From a virus, in IMG/VR virus record IMGVR_UViG_3300043430_000039, positions 1 to 20,473 of that record: DNA of 20,473 bases; one strand, written 5' to 3'. The notes below the pieces were generated by a model. The model was not told the DNA's origin. It did not search any database and saw nothing but the letters and a program-made list of their open reading frames with translations. Below, one piece after another: positions 14,230 through 19,858 of this stretch. How positions within the stretch are numbered: position 1 is the first letter of the stretch; each line of letters begins with the position of its first letter. The position numbers and the translations under genes were made by a program.

Positions 14230-15078
14230 TCAGGCCTCAACCATGTGCAGCGTCATCATGATCTGCGGGATAGCTGTTCCCGGCCCGATGAACATCGAGC
14301 TCAGGCACGCCCCTGTCAGCACCTCCGGCAAGGCCGGGGCGTTGGTAACGGCGTCACGAATGAACGTGCCGCCTGCGTAGGACGTGCCAACTTGAAGCAA
14401 CGGCTTGATTAGCAGCACCGCGAAGTTGCCCGCCGTGCCTGTGGTAGCGGTAACGGTCACGCTCTGCACGCTCAACACCCCAGTATCGCCATCGGCCAGC
14501 GGTAAAAACAGAATGCGCTGTAGCTCGCGGTTGCCCGTACCGCCGAAAGCAGTCAGCTTTGTGGTTCGCCCCGCCGTGCCGTCTTGATTGGTGTAACTGG
14601 CGGATATCGTGGTTGCGGTTGTACCGACAGCAACGCCAATCTCAACGGCAATCTGTACGCCGACGGCAGTCTGCGCCGTGTTGTAGCGGGTTGAGCTAAT
14701 GTTGCAAGTCTGCGCCGTAATGACTGTGCCTGACCGCCCACCAATTTGCGCCAGCCGGTCATAGATCAGGTAGTTCGCTGCAATAGACGAATAACCCTCA
14801 ATACCCAGCAGCCACAACTGCCGGCCTCCGGTCGGGTCGTTCTGCCCGAAGGCACCGGCAACATTACGCGCCGGGTTCGTAGCCGCAGCAGGTAGCGCCC
14901 CGGAGCCGCCCAGCGTGGCGTTATATTGCCACAGGCTTGTCCAGCGGTTCACCACGGGCGCCTGCGCTGCTGCCGCACCGACGCGGCTGTCGATCCATGT
15001 TGTGATGTGTTGCGGGTTGCCGTTGTTTCCGCCAGTGACGCGGTTCACCAGTGCGGAGAGGTCTGTCAGCGCTGCCAT
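14230..15078 (-). CDS. Virion protein, first member of tandem paralogous pair, 282 aa
   Basis: The ATG at 15078 overlaps the preceding stop (TAATG); no strong ribosome site is present, so translation is probably coupled. It starts MAALTDLSALVNRVTGG, then has an Ala/Asn/Gly-rich middle. The C-terminal half contains SYTNQDGTAGR-x-TKL, LPLADGDTGV-x-SVQSVTV and AGNFAVLLIKPL, matching the downstream 264-residue protein in the same order. The two also share an exact 17-base DNA match (14581-14597 and 13781-13797) over the YTNQD codons. It is a structural protein of unknown role, most likely beta-rich in its second half. A tail, decoration or adhesin function is inferred only from neighbours. Confidence 0.85.
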   Translation of the reverse strand: MAALTDLSALVNRVTGGNNGNPQHITTWIDSRVGAAAAQAPVVNRWTSLWQYNATLGGSGALPAAATNPARNVAGAFGQNDPTGGRQLWLLGIEGYSSIAANYLIYDRLAQIGGRSGTVITAQTCNISSTRYNTAQTAVGVQIAVEIGVAVGTTATTISASYTNQDGTAGRTTKLTAFGGTGNRELQRILFLPLADGDTGVLSVQSVTVTATTGTAGNFAVLLIKPLLQVGTSYAGGTFIRDAVTNAPALPEVLTGACLSSMFIGPGTAIPQIMMTLHMVEA

Positions 15079-15518
15079 TATTGTGTTACCCCGAGAATCT
15101 GGTTGGCGCGGCCCGGAGCATCCAGTAAGCCGGCCGCTTCAAGCTGCCGAACGCCAGCGATTGTCTTTGGCAGCAGCAAGCAGATGAACTCCACCATATC
15201 GCGCTGTTTCAGCATCCGGGCGATCTGGGTATTGCCCTCTGCCGCAGCGGTGATACGCACCCACTCCGCATCGGTGAAGCGCTCGTCAAAACTCAGCTTG
15301 CTGATCCGACACGGCTTATCGTCAACCGGGATGCTGTCGAACTCTGCCTGCAGCGCGGCGCGATCATCTGCAGTCAGCGCCACACCGCAAGCGGCCTCAA
15401 GCTCAGTCACTGTCGGGTACTGCATCGCCCTGCTGCCGTAGACCTGCCCGTCAACTTGCGCGGAGTAAGTCCCGACGTCCTTGTCGAACCAGAAGATATC
15501 CCCGCCAACGTGGATCAT
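15078..15518 (-). CDS. Conserved small phage protein of tail-gene neighbourhoods, 146 aa
   Basis: The ATG at 15518 (MIHVGGDIFWFDKD) is chosen because AAGGGG lies about 7 bases upstream and 10 bases separate it from the previous stop; the longer frame up to 15632 would overlap the preceding gene and adds antisense-like sequence. Two parts are visible: residues 1-40 with an aromatic beta-type start, and a C-terminal helical part with ISKLSFDERFTDAEW (72-86) and GVRQLEAAGLLDA (122-134). From memory, the second pattern (R-F-T-x-x-E then L-E-A-A-G-L-L) is frequent in small phage proteins encoded among tail or fibre genes, with no established function. No membrane segment is seen. An assembly helper is one possibility. 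Confidence 0.8.
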   Translation of the reverse strand: MIHVGGDIFWFDKDVGTYSAQVDGQVYGSRAMQYPTVTELEAACGVALTADDRAALQAEFDSIPVDDKPCRISKLSFDERFTDAEWVRITAAAEGNTQIARMLKQRDMVEFICLLLPKTIAGVRQLEAAGLLDAPGRANQILGVTQ

Positions 15519-15528
15519 GGGGCGCCCC

Positions 15529-15948
15529 TTAACCGATACGGACCAGACCGTTTGCTGCGTCTGGCGTCGGTAGCTGTGCGGTGAAGGTACCATTAGTGCT
15601 GGTAATATCCGAACCAAAGTTGAACGCAGCAACCGCTTTATTACCTTTGGAGCTGTTGTAGATCAGCGCGCCGCGCGCGGTGATCGATGCCGTCGGCCAG
15701 CTCGGATCAGTGGTGAAGTCGAGGACGGCCGTATCGCCTGACAGGGCGATGCTCAGGCCGGCCAGCGTTGCACCGCCAGCGGTGTACCCAGTACCGGCAA
15801 CCTCGTTTGTTACGCTGTATACAGTGGTAGTTTTGTCCAGCGTCGCAGCGCTGGTGTAAAGCGCAATCTTATAGGTGTCTGCACTGGCATGGACGCCCTG
15901 CATGATTTCCTGTTTGTAGCTGTTGCAGACTGCAGTGGTGATGGCCAT
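15529..15948 (-). CDS. Small conserved phage virion protein, 139 aa
   Basis: The ATG at 15948 follows AAGGA at 6 bases. The protein starts MAITTAVCNSYKQEIMQGVH and continues with ADTYKIALYTSAATLDKTT. A middle VTNEVAGTGYTAGGATLAG motif and a final beta-rich stretch follow. The S-x-K-Q-E-x-x-x-G-V-H then D-T-x-K-I-A-L-Y pattern belongs, from memory, to a widespread family of small phage structural proteins. The 136-residue protein at 9771-10181 has a related layout. No signal peptide or membrane segment is present. It sits in the connector and tail part of the operon, after the 116-residue protein, so a virion role is likely, but its location in the particle is unknown. Confidence 0.85.
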   Translation of the reverse strand: MAITTAVCNSYKQEIMQGVHASADTYKIALYTSAATLDKTTTVYSVTNEVAGTGYTAGGATLAGLSIALSGDTAVLDFTTDPSWPTASITARGALIYNSSKGNKAVAAFNFGSDITSTNGTFTAQLPTPDAANGLVRIG

Positions 15949-15957
15949 GATGTTTCC

Positions 15958-16308
15958 TTATCGAGTAACTGCGGGCGACACCGCCACGGTGCCGGCCATC
16001 AGGCGGGTTTTACCCCCGGTGGGGAATGTGATCTCCATATCGAACACGCCTTCGGTGAACGGGAGGGTGTCAGTCGTCAGTGCGTCGAGGTCGATACGCA
16101 CGGTGCCTGCGGCCCCGCCAAGCGTGATCCGGCCGTTAGCGGTCGTCATCGTCAGTAGCACTACCGGTGATTCAATCTCCGAGCGTACTTGCGCCTCCGC
16201 GCTGCACCCGCTGAAATCAATCAGCGCCTGCTGCGCGTCGCGTACGATAAACTCCTTGACGAAGGTCGCCCCCTGATCGATCTGTAGCTTGGTCTTGTGC
16301 GTCGCCAT
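15958..16308 (-). CDS. Small beta-sandwich-type phage structural protein, 116 aa
   Basis: The ATG at 16308 (MATHKTKLQIDQGATF) overlaps the upstream stop as TGATG, with GGAGGG close by; a GTG three bases earlier is an alternative start. The sequence has the order L-Q-I-D-Q-G-A-T-F, an acidic V-R-D turn, A-x-A-Q-V-R-S, L-T-M-T-T-x-N-G-R-I-T-L-G, G-V-F-D-M-E-I-T and M-A-G-T-V-A-V-S-P-A-V-T-R at the end. This is a familiar pattern of small phage tail or baseplate-associated beta proteins (BppU-N-like). It is short and lacks membrane or enzyme features. It lies directly after the adaptor-like gene with coupled translation. A structural role is fairly safe and the precise place is unknown. Confidence 0.85.
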   Translation of the reverse strand: MATHKTKLQIDQGATFVKEFIVRDAQQALIDFSGCSAEAQVRSEIESPVVLLTMTTANGRITLGGAAGTVRIDLDALTTDTLPFTEGVFDMEITFPTGGKTRLMAGTVAVSPAVTR

Positions 16309-16958
16309 CACAGCCCTCCGTAGGCGACGGAACGCGCCTTGTGTTTACTGGTGTTCTTTTCTTTCTGGGCGTTGTAGCAGTACTTCTCGAAGGCGACCTC
16401 GAACTCAGCCGCTTTGGTCTTGTCGAAAGTCTCTGCGTCCTGCTTACTGTACGCCATGTGCTTCATCCACAGCAGCAGCGCCGTGTGGTGCTGCTCGGCA
16501 ATCTCGATCTTCTGGTCAAAGTCATCCAGCGCCTTGATAGGTAGGCGGTAGACCAATAGCTCCAGCGTCTCGTCCGCAGCCGGGACGGGGTAGGCTCGGG
16601 CTTTGTTCTCCTGCATGCCGAGTATCAGGATTTCCGGCGCGCCAGTACGCGCGTCCAGCTTGATACCGCGCTTCTGGAAATCCTCATAGTTCTCCGGGTC
16701 GATATAACGGCCATCGGCGCCGTTGATCCCGCGAATCTTGCGGATCAACGGACTTATGGAGACCCAAGGGTTACCGGCAGTGACAGCGACTTGCGTCACT
16801 GCCGGCGTACCTGCGTCAGCGATCCCGTCTGTCAGGCGACAGAACTTCTTCTGCGCTTCATCTGCGTAGTGGAACACTTCATCGTCGGCCCACAGGTACG
16901 GCTCGGCGACGTCAGCAAGCTCGCTACGGAACAGGGTGTACAGACGGGTCGTGTCCAT
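16308..16958 (-). CDS. Head-tail adaptor-like protein, 216 aa
   Basis: The ATG at 16958 lies one base after the previous stop, with only a weak GAGAAG upstream, so coupling is likely. The N-terminus MDTTRLYTLFRSELADVAEP then W-A-D-D-E-V-F-H-Y-A-D-E-A-Q-K-K-F-C resembles the helical start of phage head-completion adaptors. The middle has short beta segments (WVSISPLIRKIRGI, ILILG, LELLVYRLP). The C-terminal helix contains AEQHHTALLLWMKHMAYSKQ and a Lys/Glu-rich tail with F-E-K-Y-C. This overall order matches gp4/gp6-type adaptor proteins that join portal to tail. Position shortly after the capsid gene agrees. No signal peptide is present. A different connector-ring component remains possible. 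Confidence 0.8.
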   Translation of the reverse strand: MDTTRLYTLFRSELADVAEPYLWADDEVFHYADEAQKKFCRLTDGIADAGTPAVTQVAVTAGNPWVSISPLIRKIRGINGADGRYIDPENYEDFQKRGIKLDARTGAPEILILGMQENKARAYPVPAADETLELLVYRLPIKALDDFDQKIEIAEQHHTALLLWMKHMAYSKQDAETFDKTKAAEFEVAFEKYCYNAQKEKNTSKHKARSVAYGGL

Positions 16959-16959
16959 A

Positions 16960-17334
16960 TTACTTCTCGTCGCTATTCATCGCGGCCTGAACCTTGGTCC
17001 ATACCGCATCGCGCTCTTTGTGGTGGATGCCGAAGCCCAGAATGTCTTTCAGCGCGCGGGCATCCGGCAGGCCGGAGGCAGTAAAATCTTCGCGCTTGTT
17101 GCGCAGCACCAGCTGCTTCATGGCATCGATAATGGCCTGTTCGCGCTCGGCGCCTTGCGGCTCGCTCGGCAGCTTCGCCTCAGTATCCGGCAACTCATCT
17201 ACCGGTACCGCCCCGATAGCCATTACGTCGGTGTGCATGTCGTCCGGTACGTGTACCGGCTCGTCCTTGATAAAAGTGATGGTGTGGCCTCGGGTCGAGG
17301 ACACAGTCTTGTTACGGTTCAGGATGAAATCCAT
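16960..17334 (-). CDS. Conserved phage head-module protein, 124 aa
   Basis: The ATG at 17334 follows GGAG at 8 bases. Residues 1-45 form a small beta-type module (MDFILNRNKTVSSTRGHTI, then FIKDEPVHVPDDM and A-I-G-A-V-P). A Pro/Glu-rich linker at about 46-65 leads to a helical C-terminal part with REDFTASGLPDARALKDILG (81-100) and a charged end. This two-part pattern is common, from memory, next to capsid genes in many tailed phages, where it is annotated as head or hypothetical protein; the C-terminal part resembles small helix-extended-helix folds. No enzyme or membrane motif is visible. It probably contributes to the head or its completion. A hairpin with a UUCG loop lies in the space before it. 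Confidence 0.85.
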   Translation of the reverse strand: MDFILNRNKTVSSTRGHTITFIKDEPVHVPDDMHTDVMAIGAVPVDELPDTEAKLPSEPQGAEREQAIIDAMKQLVLRNKREDFTASGLPDARALKDILGFGIHHKERDAVWTKVQAAMNSDEK

Positions 17335-17356
17335 CTGCCTACTCCCTCATGAATGT

Positions 17357-17374
17357 AGGGGGCCGAAGCCCCCT
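17357..17374 (-). other. Intergenic hairpin with UUCG tetraloop
   Basis: On the minus strand AGGGGGC and GCCCCCT form a perfect 7-bp stem around TTCG. It follows the stop of the 144-residue gene by a few bases. No T-tract follows, so it is more likely to protect the upstream capsid-region message or slow polymerase than to end transcription. Confidence 0.65.
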
Positions 17375-17378
17375 TGTG

Positions 17379-17813
17379 TTACATAACCTCGTTAGCGCGG
17401 CCGTCGATGATATACATGACACGTACGCGCACCTTACCAGCAGTAGGGCTACCGCCGGTAAAGGCTAACGTAGCACGCAGCGACTCACCCTGCCCGGTGT
17501 ATCCGGTCGGGATGATAGCGACGCGAGCAGCCGCAGCCAGCACAGTCGCGGCCGCCGCGTAACGAGCGGCGCTTACCGCGTCGCCGAGCGCGATGGTGGC
17601 AGCGGTGACGCCGCCACCAGTCAGTGCGGTTTCGGTGACAGCTTCACCGCCGATCACTTGCGCGCCCGGTGGCAGGTCCGCGAAGTCGAACGCACCGTTG
17701 GCGTTCAGACCTTGCACGGTGCCGCCGGTATTAGCCATCGTGTCAGCCATATTGATGATGAACTCAGCAACCAGCGGGGTTTGCGCGGTGCGGATTTTCT
17801 TTACCAGAGCCAT
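17379..17813 (-). CDS. Capsid-adjacent structural protein, possible head decoration, 144 aa
   Basis: The ATG at 17813 follows AAGGAG at 8 bases, right after the capsid stop. The protein starts MALVKKIRTAQTPLVAEFII, has a Gly/Asn/Phe middle (GLNANGAFDFADLPPGAQVI), an Ala-rich helix-like stretch at about 80-97 and a beta-type end, K-V-R-V-R-V-M-Y-I-I-D-G-R-A-N-E-V-M. Small proteins with this V-I-G-G-E-x-V-x-E beta pattern are often found directly after N4-gp56-type capsid genes and are called structural or decoration proteins. It shares the capsid transcript. No signal peptide or membrane segment is seen. A decoration role is likely but not proven; a minor tail part is the alternative. Confidence 0.82.
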   Translation of the reverse strand: MALVKKIRTAQTPLVAEFIINMADTMANTGGTVQGLNANGAFDFADLPPGAQVIGGEAVTETALTGGGVTAATIALGDAVSAARYAAAATVLAAAARVAIIPTGYTGQGESLRATLAFTGGSPTAGKVRVRVMYIIDGRANEVM

Positions 17814-17825
17814 ATCGGATTCTCC

Positions 17826-18938
17826 TTACTGTGCGCAGAAGGCGTTGATCACGCCGAAATCTTCGACGGCGCCGTTCTCGTAGATCGAGCTGAACTTGGG
17901 TTTCAGGAAACCCAGAATCTTGCTGACCGAGATACCCTGCTGGTTCTCGTAGTCGAAGCCCTTTTCGATCCATTCCGGCGCGCCGATGTCAGCCATGCCC
18001 AGTGCTTGCGCACCGCAGAAGGCGATCGAGCAACCGTCAACGGTACCGCCAGCACCCCACTTGTTACCCGAGGTGGCGTTGGCAGTGTTGTACACATGGC
18101 GGAACTCGTGCAGGTACAGACCGTCGATCTTCACGCTGGAGCCGGTAAACAGGACGTTGCCGTCGCCGCGCTGCTGTGCGTGACGTACGTTCTGCATATA
18201 GTTGCTATCCAGCTTCAGCTTGGCCATGGCCTGCGGAGTCAGGAATACGTGGAAAGTTTCCTCGCCGCCGGCTTCTTTGATCCCGCGAATGTAATGGTCC
18301 TTAGCGTAGGCTTTCAGCTGCACCAGCATCTCCCAGCTCGGGGTATCCGCCGCAGCGACCGCACTGGTTGCGCCGCCTACGGTGAACACTTTGGCGGCGC
18401 CGTCCCAGCGCAGGCGGCGGTTGGCCGTCGGAGCGCTTACGTCCTGCGCGAAGTCCAGATACTGCAGGTCTGAGCCGACACGGTTCGCGCCTCGGTTGGT
18501 CTTGGCGTAGCTCACGCCGGCGAGCGACAGGAAGGCCAGCTGATCCATACGGTCGGCGAGCCAGTACGACAGCACGTCTTTGGAGTTACCACGGAATTCA
18601 ACGATCGACTTCTGATCAGCCACGCGTCCTTCGTGACGGTTCGCATGACGCAGCTGGTCGATGCGGATCACTTGGTCGAACGACTGCATAGCCTCTTCGT
18701 TGCCTTCCAGCATACGGTCGCCGGCAACGCCGTCGCCAGTCAGATCGGCCAGCAAGGTGATGACCGCGCGGGCGCCTTTCTCGGATTTCTTCAGCTCGGT
18801 AATGTGCTGAATCATCGAGTTCGGGCCTTTGCCGAGGAACTTGTTGATAAAGGACTGGTTACGGGCTTGTTTCCACAAGTCCATGCTCCAGATTGTTTTT
18901 TGTTCTTGGGTCAATGCCCCAAAATTCGTCAGAGCCAT
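17826..18938 (-). CDS. Major capsid protein, N4-gp56 family, 370 aa
   Basis: The start at 18938 (MALTNFGALTQEQKTIWSMD) is set by GGAGG 5 bases upstream; an ORF reading further upstream adds 17 residues from the leader and is rejected. Typical family blocks are W-K-Q-A-R-N-Q-S-F-I-N-K-F-L-G (22-36), LADLTGDGVAGDRMLEGNEE (63-82), I-R-I-D-Q-L-R-H-A (91-99) and V-L-S-Y-W-L-A-D-R-M-D-Q (122-133). The C-terminal half contains H-V-F-L-T-P-Q-A-M-A and G-M-A-D-I-G-A-P-E-W. This is the Phage_capsid_3 (N4-gp56) pattern, an HK97-fold shell protein that assembles the icosahedral head. The length is normal for the family. The gene stands at the head of its own unit after a terminator and a long leader, consistent with high late expression. 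Confidence 0.95.
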   Translation of the reverse strand: MALTNFGALTQEQKTIWSMDLWKQARNQSFINKFLGKGPNSMIQHITELKKSEKGARAVITLLADLTGDGVAGDRMLEGNEEAMQSFDQVIRIDQLRHANRHEGRVADQKSIVEFRGNSKDVLSYWLADRMDQLAFLSLAGVSYAKTNRGANRVGSDLQYLDFAQDVSAPTANRRLRWDGAAKVFTVGGATSAVAAADTPSWEMLVQLKAYAKDHYIRGIKEAGGEETFHVFLTPQAMAKLKLDSNYMQNVRHAQQRGDGNVLFTGSSVKIDGLYLHEFRHVYNTANATSGNKWGAGGTVDGCSIAFCGAQALGMADIGAPEWIEKGFDYENQQGISVSKILGFLKPKFSSIYENGAVEDFGVINAFCAQ

Positions 18939-18943
18939 AGCGG

Positions 18944-18948
18944 CCTCC
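18944..18948 (-). promoter_or_regulatory. Ribosome binding site of the major capsid gene
   Basis: GGAGG on the minus strand lies 5 bases before the ATG at 18938. It decides that start against the longer frame that begins in the leader. Confidence 0.85.
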
Positions 18949-19023
18949 AATAATTGAATGAAAGAGAAGGCGTCTGCATGTCGCTGCAACTGGCGAGGGG
19001 TCAGCCCTTACGGGGTCGAGTCG

Positions 19024-19042
19024 TACCGGTCGCGCACCGGTA
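19024..19042. repeat. Inverted repeat TACCGGT in the capsid leader
   Basis: TACCGGT (19024-19030) and ACCGGTA (19036-19042) are separated by CGCGC. It could be a hairpin in the leader RNA or a binding site for a regulator. It abuts the 15-base shared element. Confidence 0.55.
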
Positions 19043-19056
19043 GAGCGAAGATAGAT
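19042..19056 (-). promoter_or_regulatory. 15-base leader element, capsid copy
   Basis: On the minus strand it reads ATCTATCTTCGCTCT, 13 of 15 bases identical to 10229-10243. It begins about 14 bases after the terminator U-tract. Confidence 0.4.
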
Positions 19057-19069
19057 CGAATATTAGAGG

Positions 19070-19098
19070 AAAAAAAGAGGCCACGCAAATGCGTGGCC
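19070..19098 (-). terminator. Rho-independent terminator between the accessory genes and the capsid gene
   Basis: GGCCACGC (19079-19086) and GCGTGGCC (19091-19098) form a perfect 8-bp stem with a 4-base loop. On the minus strand it is followed by TC and a run of seven T. It separates the scaffold, DUF2829 and Gp49 genes from the capsid unit. Confidence 0.92.
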
Positions 19099-19133
19099 GA
19101 AGGCGGCGATTACCGCGAATGAGAAGGAAAATC

Positions 19134-19439
19134 TCAGGGGGTGATGATACTGGTTTTTTCGGCGGCGGCAATAGATTGTTGTGCGATCTTAGCGTCGTGG
19201 GCCGCACAACTCACGCGGTAGCCTTCCAGACTCCACAGCTGGCGCAGAGCGTCCTTATACGCCAGCTCGCGCCCGACAGCTGCATCGAACTCTGCCGGGT
19301 CGATGCAGGCGCTGGTGCCGGTGACTACGAAGTCGCTGATGGTCTTGAGTAGACACAGCGTTGTCGTCGTACCGTCGACGTGGAAGAACTCCGCGTCGAT
19401 AACGCGAGCCCTGATGTCGTCTTCAGTCAGTTTCATCAT
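19134..19439 (-). CDS. Phage Gp49/Sf6 gene 66 family protein, 101 aa
   Basis: The first ATG at 19439 overlaps the previous stop (ATGA), and GGAG lies about 5 bases upstream; the next codon is also ATG. The family pattern is clear: E-D-D-I (6-9), an F-F-H-V-D-G-T-T-T-T-L-C segment (18-29), F-V-V-T-G-T-S-A-C-I-D-P-x-x-F-D (37-52), then A-V-G-R-E-L-A-Y-K-D-A (54-64) and L-W-S-L-E-G-Y-R (68-75). This is Phage_gp49_66 (PF13876), named after N4 gp49 and Sf6 gene 66. Its function is not established. It is small, soluble and not obviously structural. It follows the DUF2829 gene and is closed off by a terminator, so the two probably act in the same accessory unit. An anti-defence or host-takeover role is inference. 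Confidence 0.88.
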   Translation of the reverse strand: MMKLTEDDIRARVIDAEFFHVDGTTTTLCLLKTISDFVVTGTSACIDPAEFDAAVGRELAYKDALRQLWSLEGYRVSCAAHDAKIAQQSIAAAEKTSIITP

Positions 19440-19858
19440 ACAAGCTCCCAGTCTGTTGCCAGTATGTCTGTCTGGCTAGCCAGCCACGGTACGCGCGCGC
19501 CCGGCGTGTTGAGTGCGTTATCAGGGTAATTCAGGTACAGGTAGGGGAGGGTCATCTTGCTGTGCGCGTCGGGGTGCTGCATCTCGACCCACATGCCTCT
19601 GCCGTTCCAGCCGGTACGCCGTACCTTGCCACCTTTCTTCAGGATGTCCAGCGCGATCCCGAAGCCGAAACCGTCAATGTTCTGGGCAGGTAGCGCCAAC
19701 GTATTGCCCTGCACCATGAAGTCCAGTGTCTCGCCGTCGCGACCGTCCGGGTGGATGTAGAAGCCGACCCGGCCGCTACCGAAACTGCGGGCGCGTACCG
19801 AGAAATCGGTCACGTCCCGGTCCATATTCTCGTGAAAGTATTGCTCCAGTGTTTTCAT
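19436..19858 (-). CDS. DUF2829 (Tad2-like) protein with N-terminal extension, 140 aa
   Basis: The ATG at 19858 shares a base with the previous stop (TGATG). Residues about 64-140 carry the DUF2829 pattern: F-G-x-A-L-D-I-L-K-K-G-G-K-V-R-R-T-G-W-N-G-R-G-M-W-V (66-91), then L-P-Y-L-Y-L (104-109) and V-P-W-L-A-S-Q-T-D-I-L-A-T-D-W-E (123-138). DUF2829 (PF11195) includes Tad2, which neutralises the Thoeris defence by sequestering its cyclic ADP-ribose-type signal (glycocyclic ADPR). Residues 1-63 form an extra domain with FYIHPDGRDGETLDF (33-47) that Tad2 proteins do not usually need. Many DUF2829 proteins are untested, so anti-defence activity here is inferred. The gene sits between scaffold-like and capsid genes, an unusual place for a defence inhibitor. 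Confidence 0.88.
   Translation of the reverse strand: MKTLEQYFHENMDRDVTDFSVRARSFGSGRVGFYIHPDGRDGETLDFMVQGNTLALPAQNIDGFGFGIALDILKKGGKVRRTGWNGRGMWVEMQHPDAHSKMTLPYLYLNYPDNALNTPGARVPWLASQTDILATDWELV

Larger units (their letters stand above)
18939..19069 (-). promoter_or_regulatory. Capsid gene leader, likely holding a promoter
   Basis: About 130 bases separate the terminator from the capsid ATG. The minus strand offers TTGCGT, a 17-base spacer and TAATAT (19060-19065), a weak sigma70-type match partly inside the terminator. It also holds the 15-base element shared with the 10.2-kb leader and a TACCGGT inverted repeat. A promoter is expected because the terminator would otherwise starve the capsid gene, but its exact position is not established. 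Confidence 0.45.

Noticed and set aside
15078-15632. Longer 184-residue version of the 146-aa gene
   Set aside because: The extra 38 codons overlap the end of the preceding gene and look like antisense or out-of-frame sequence. A ribosome site precedes the internal ATG at 15518.
19001-19207. Small minus-strand frame of about 68 codons spanning the capsid leader and terminator
   Set aside because: It overlaps the Gp49 gene out of frame and runs through the terminator and leader hairpins. It has no ribosome site and no recognisable product.
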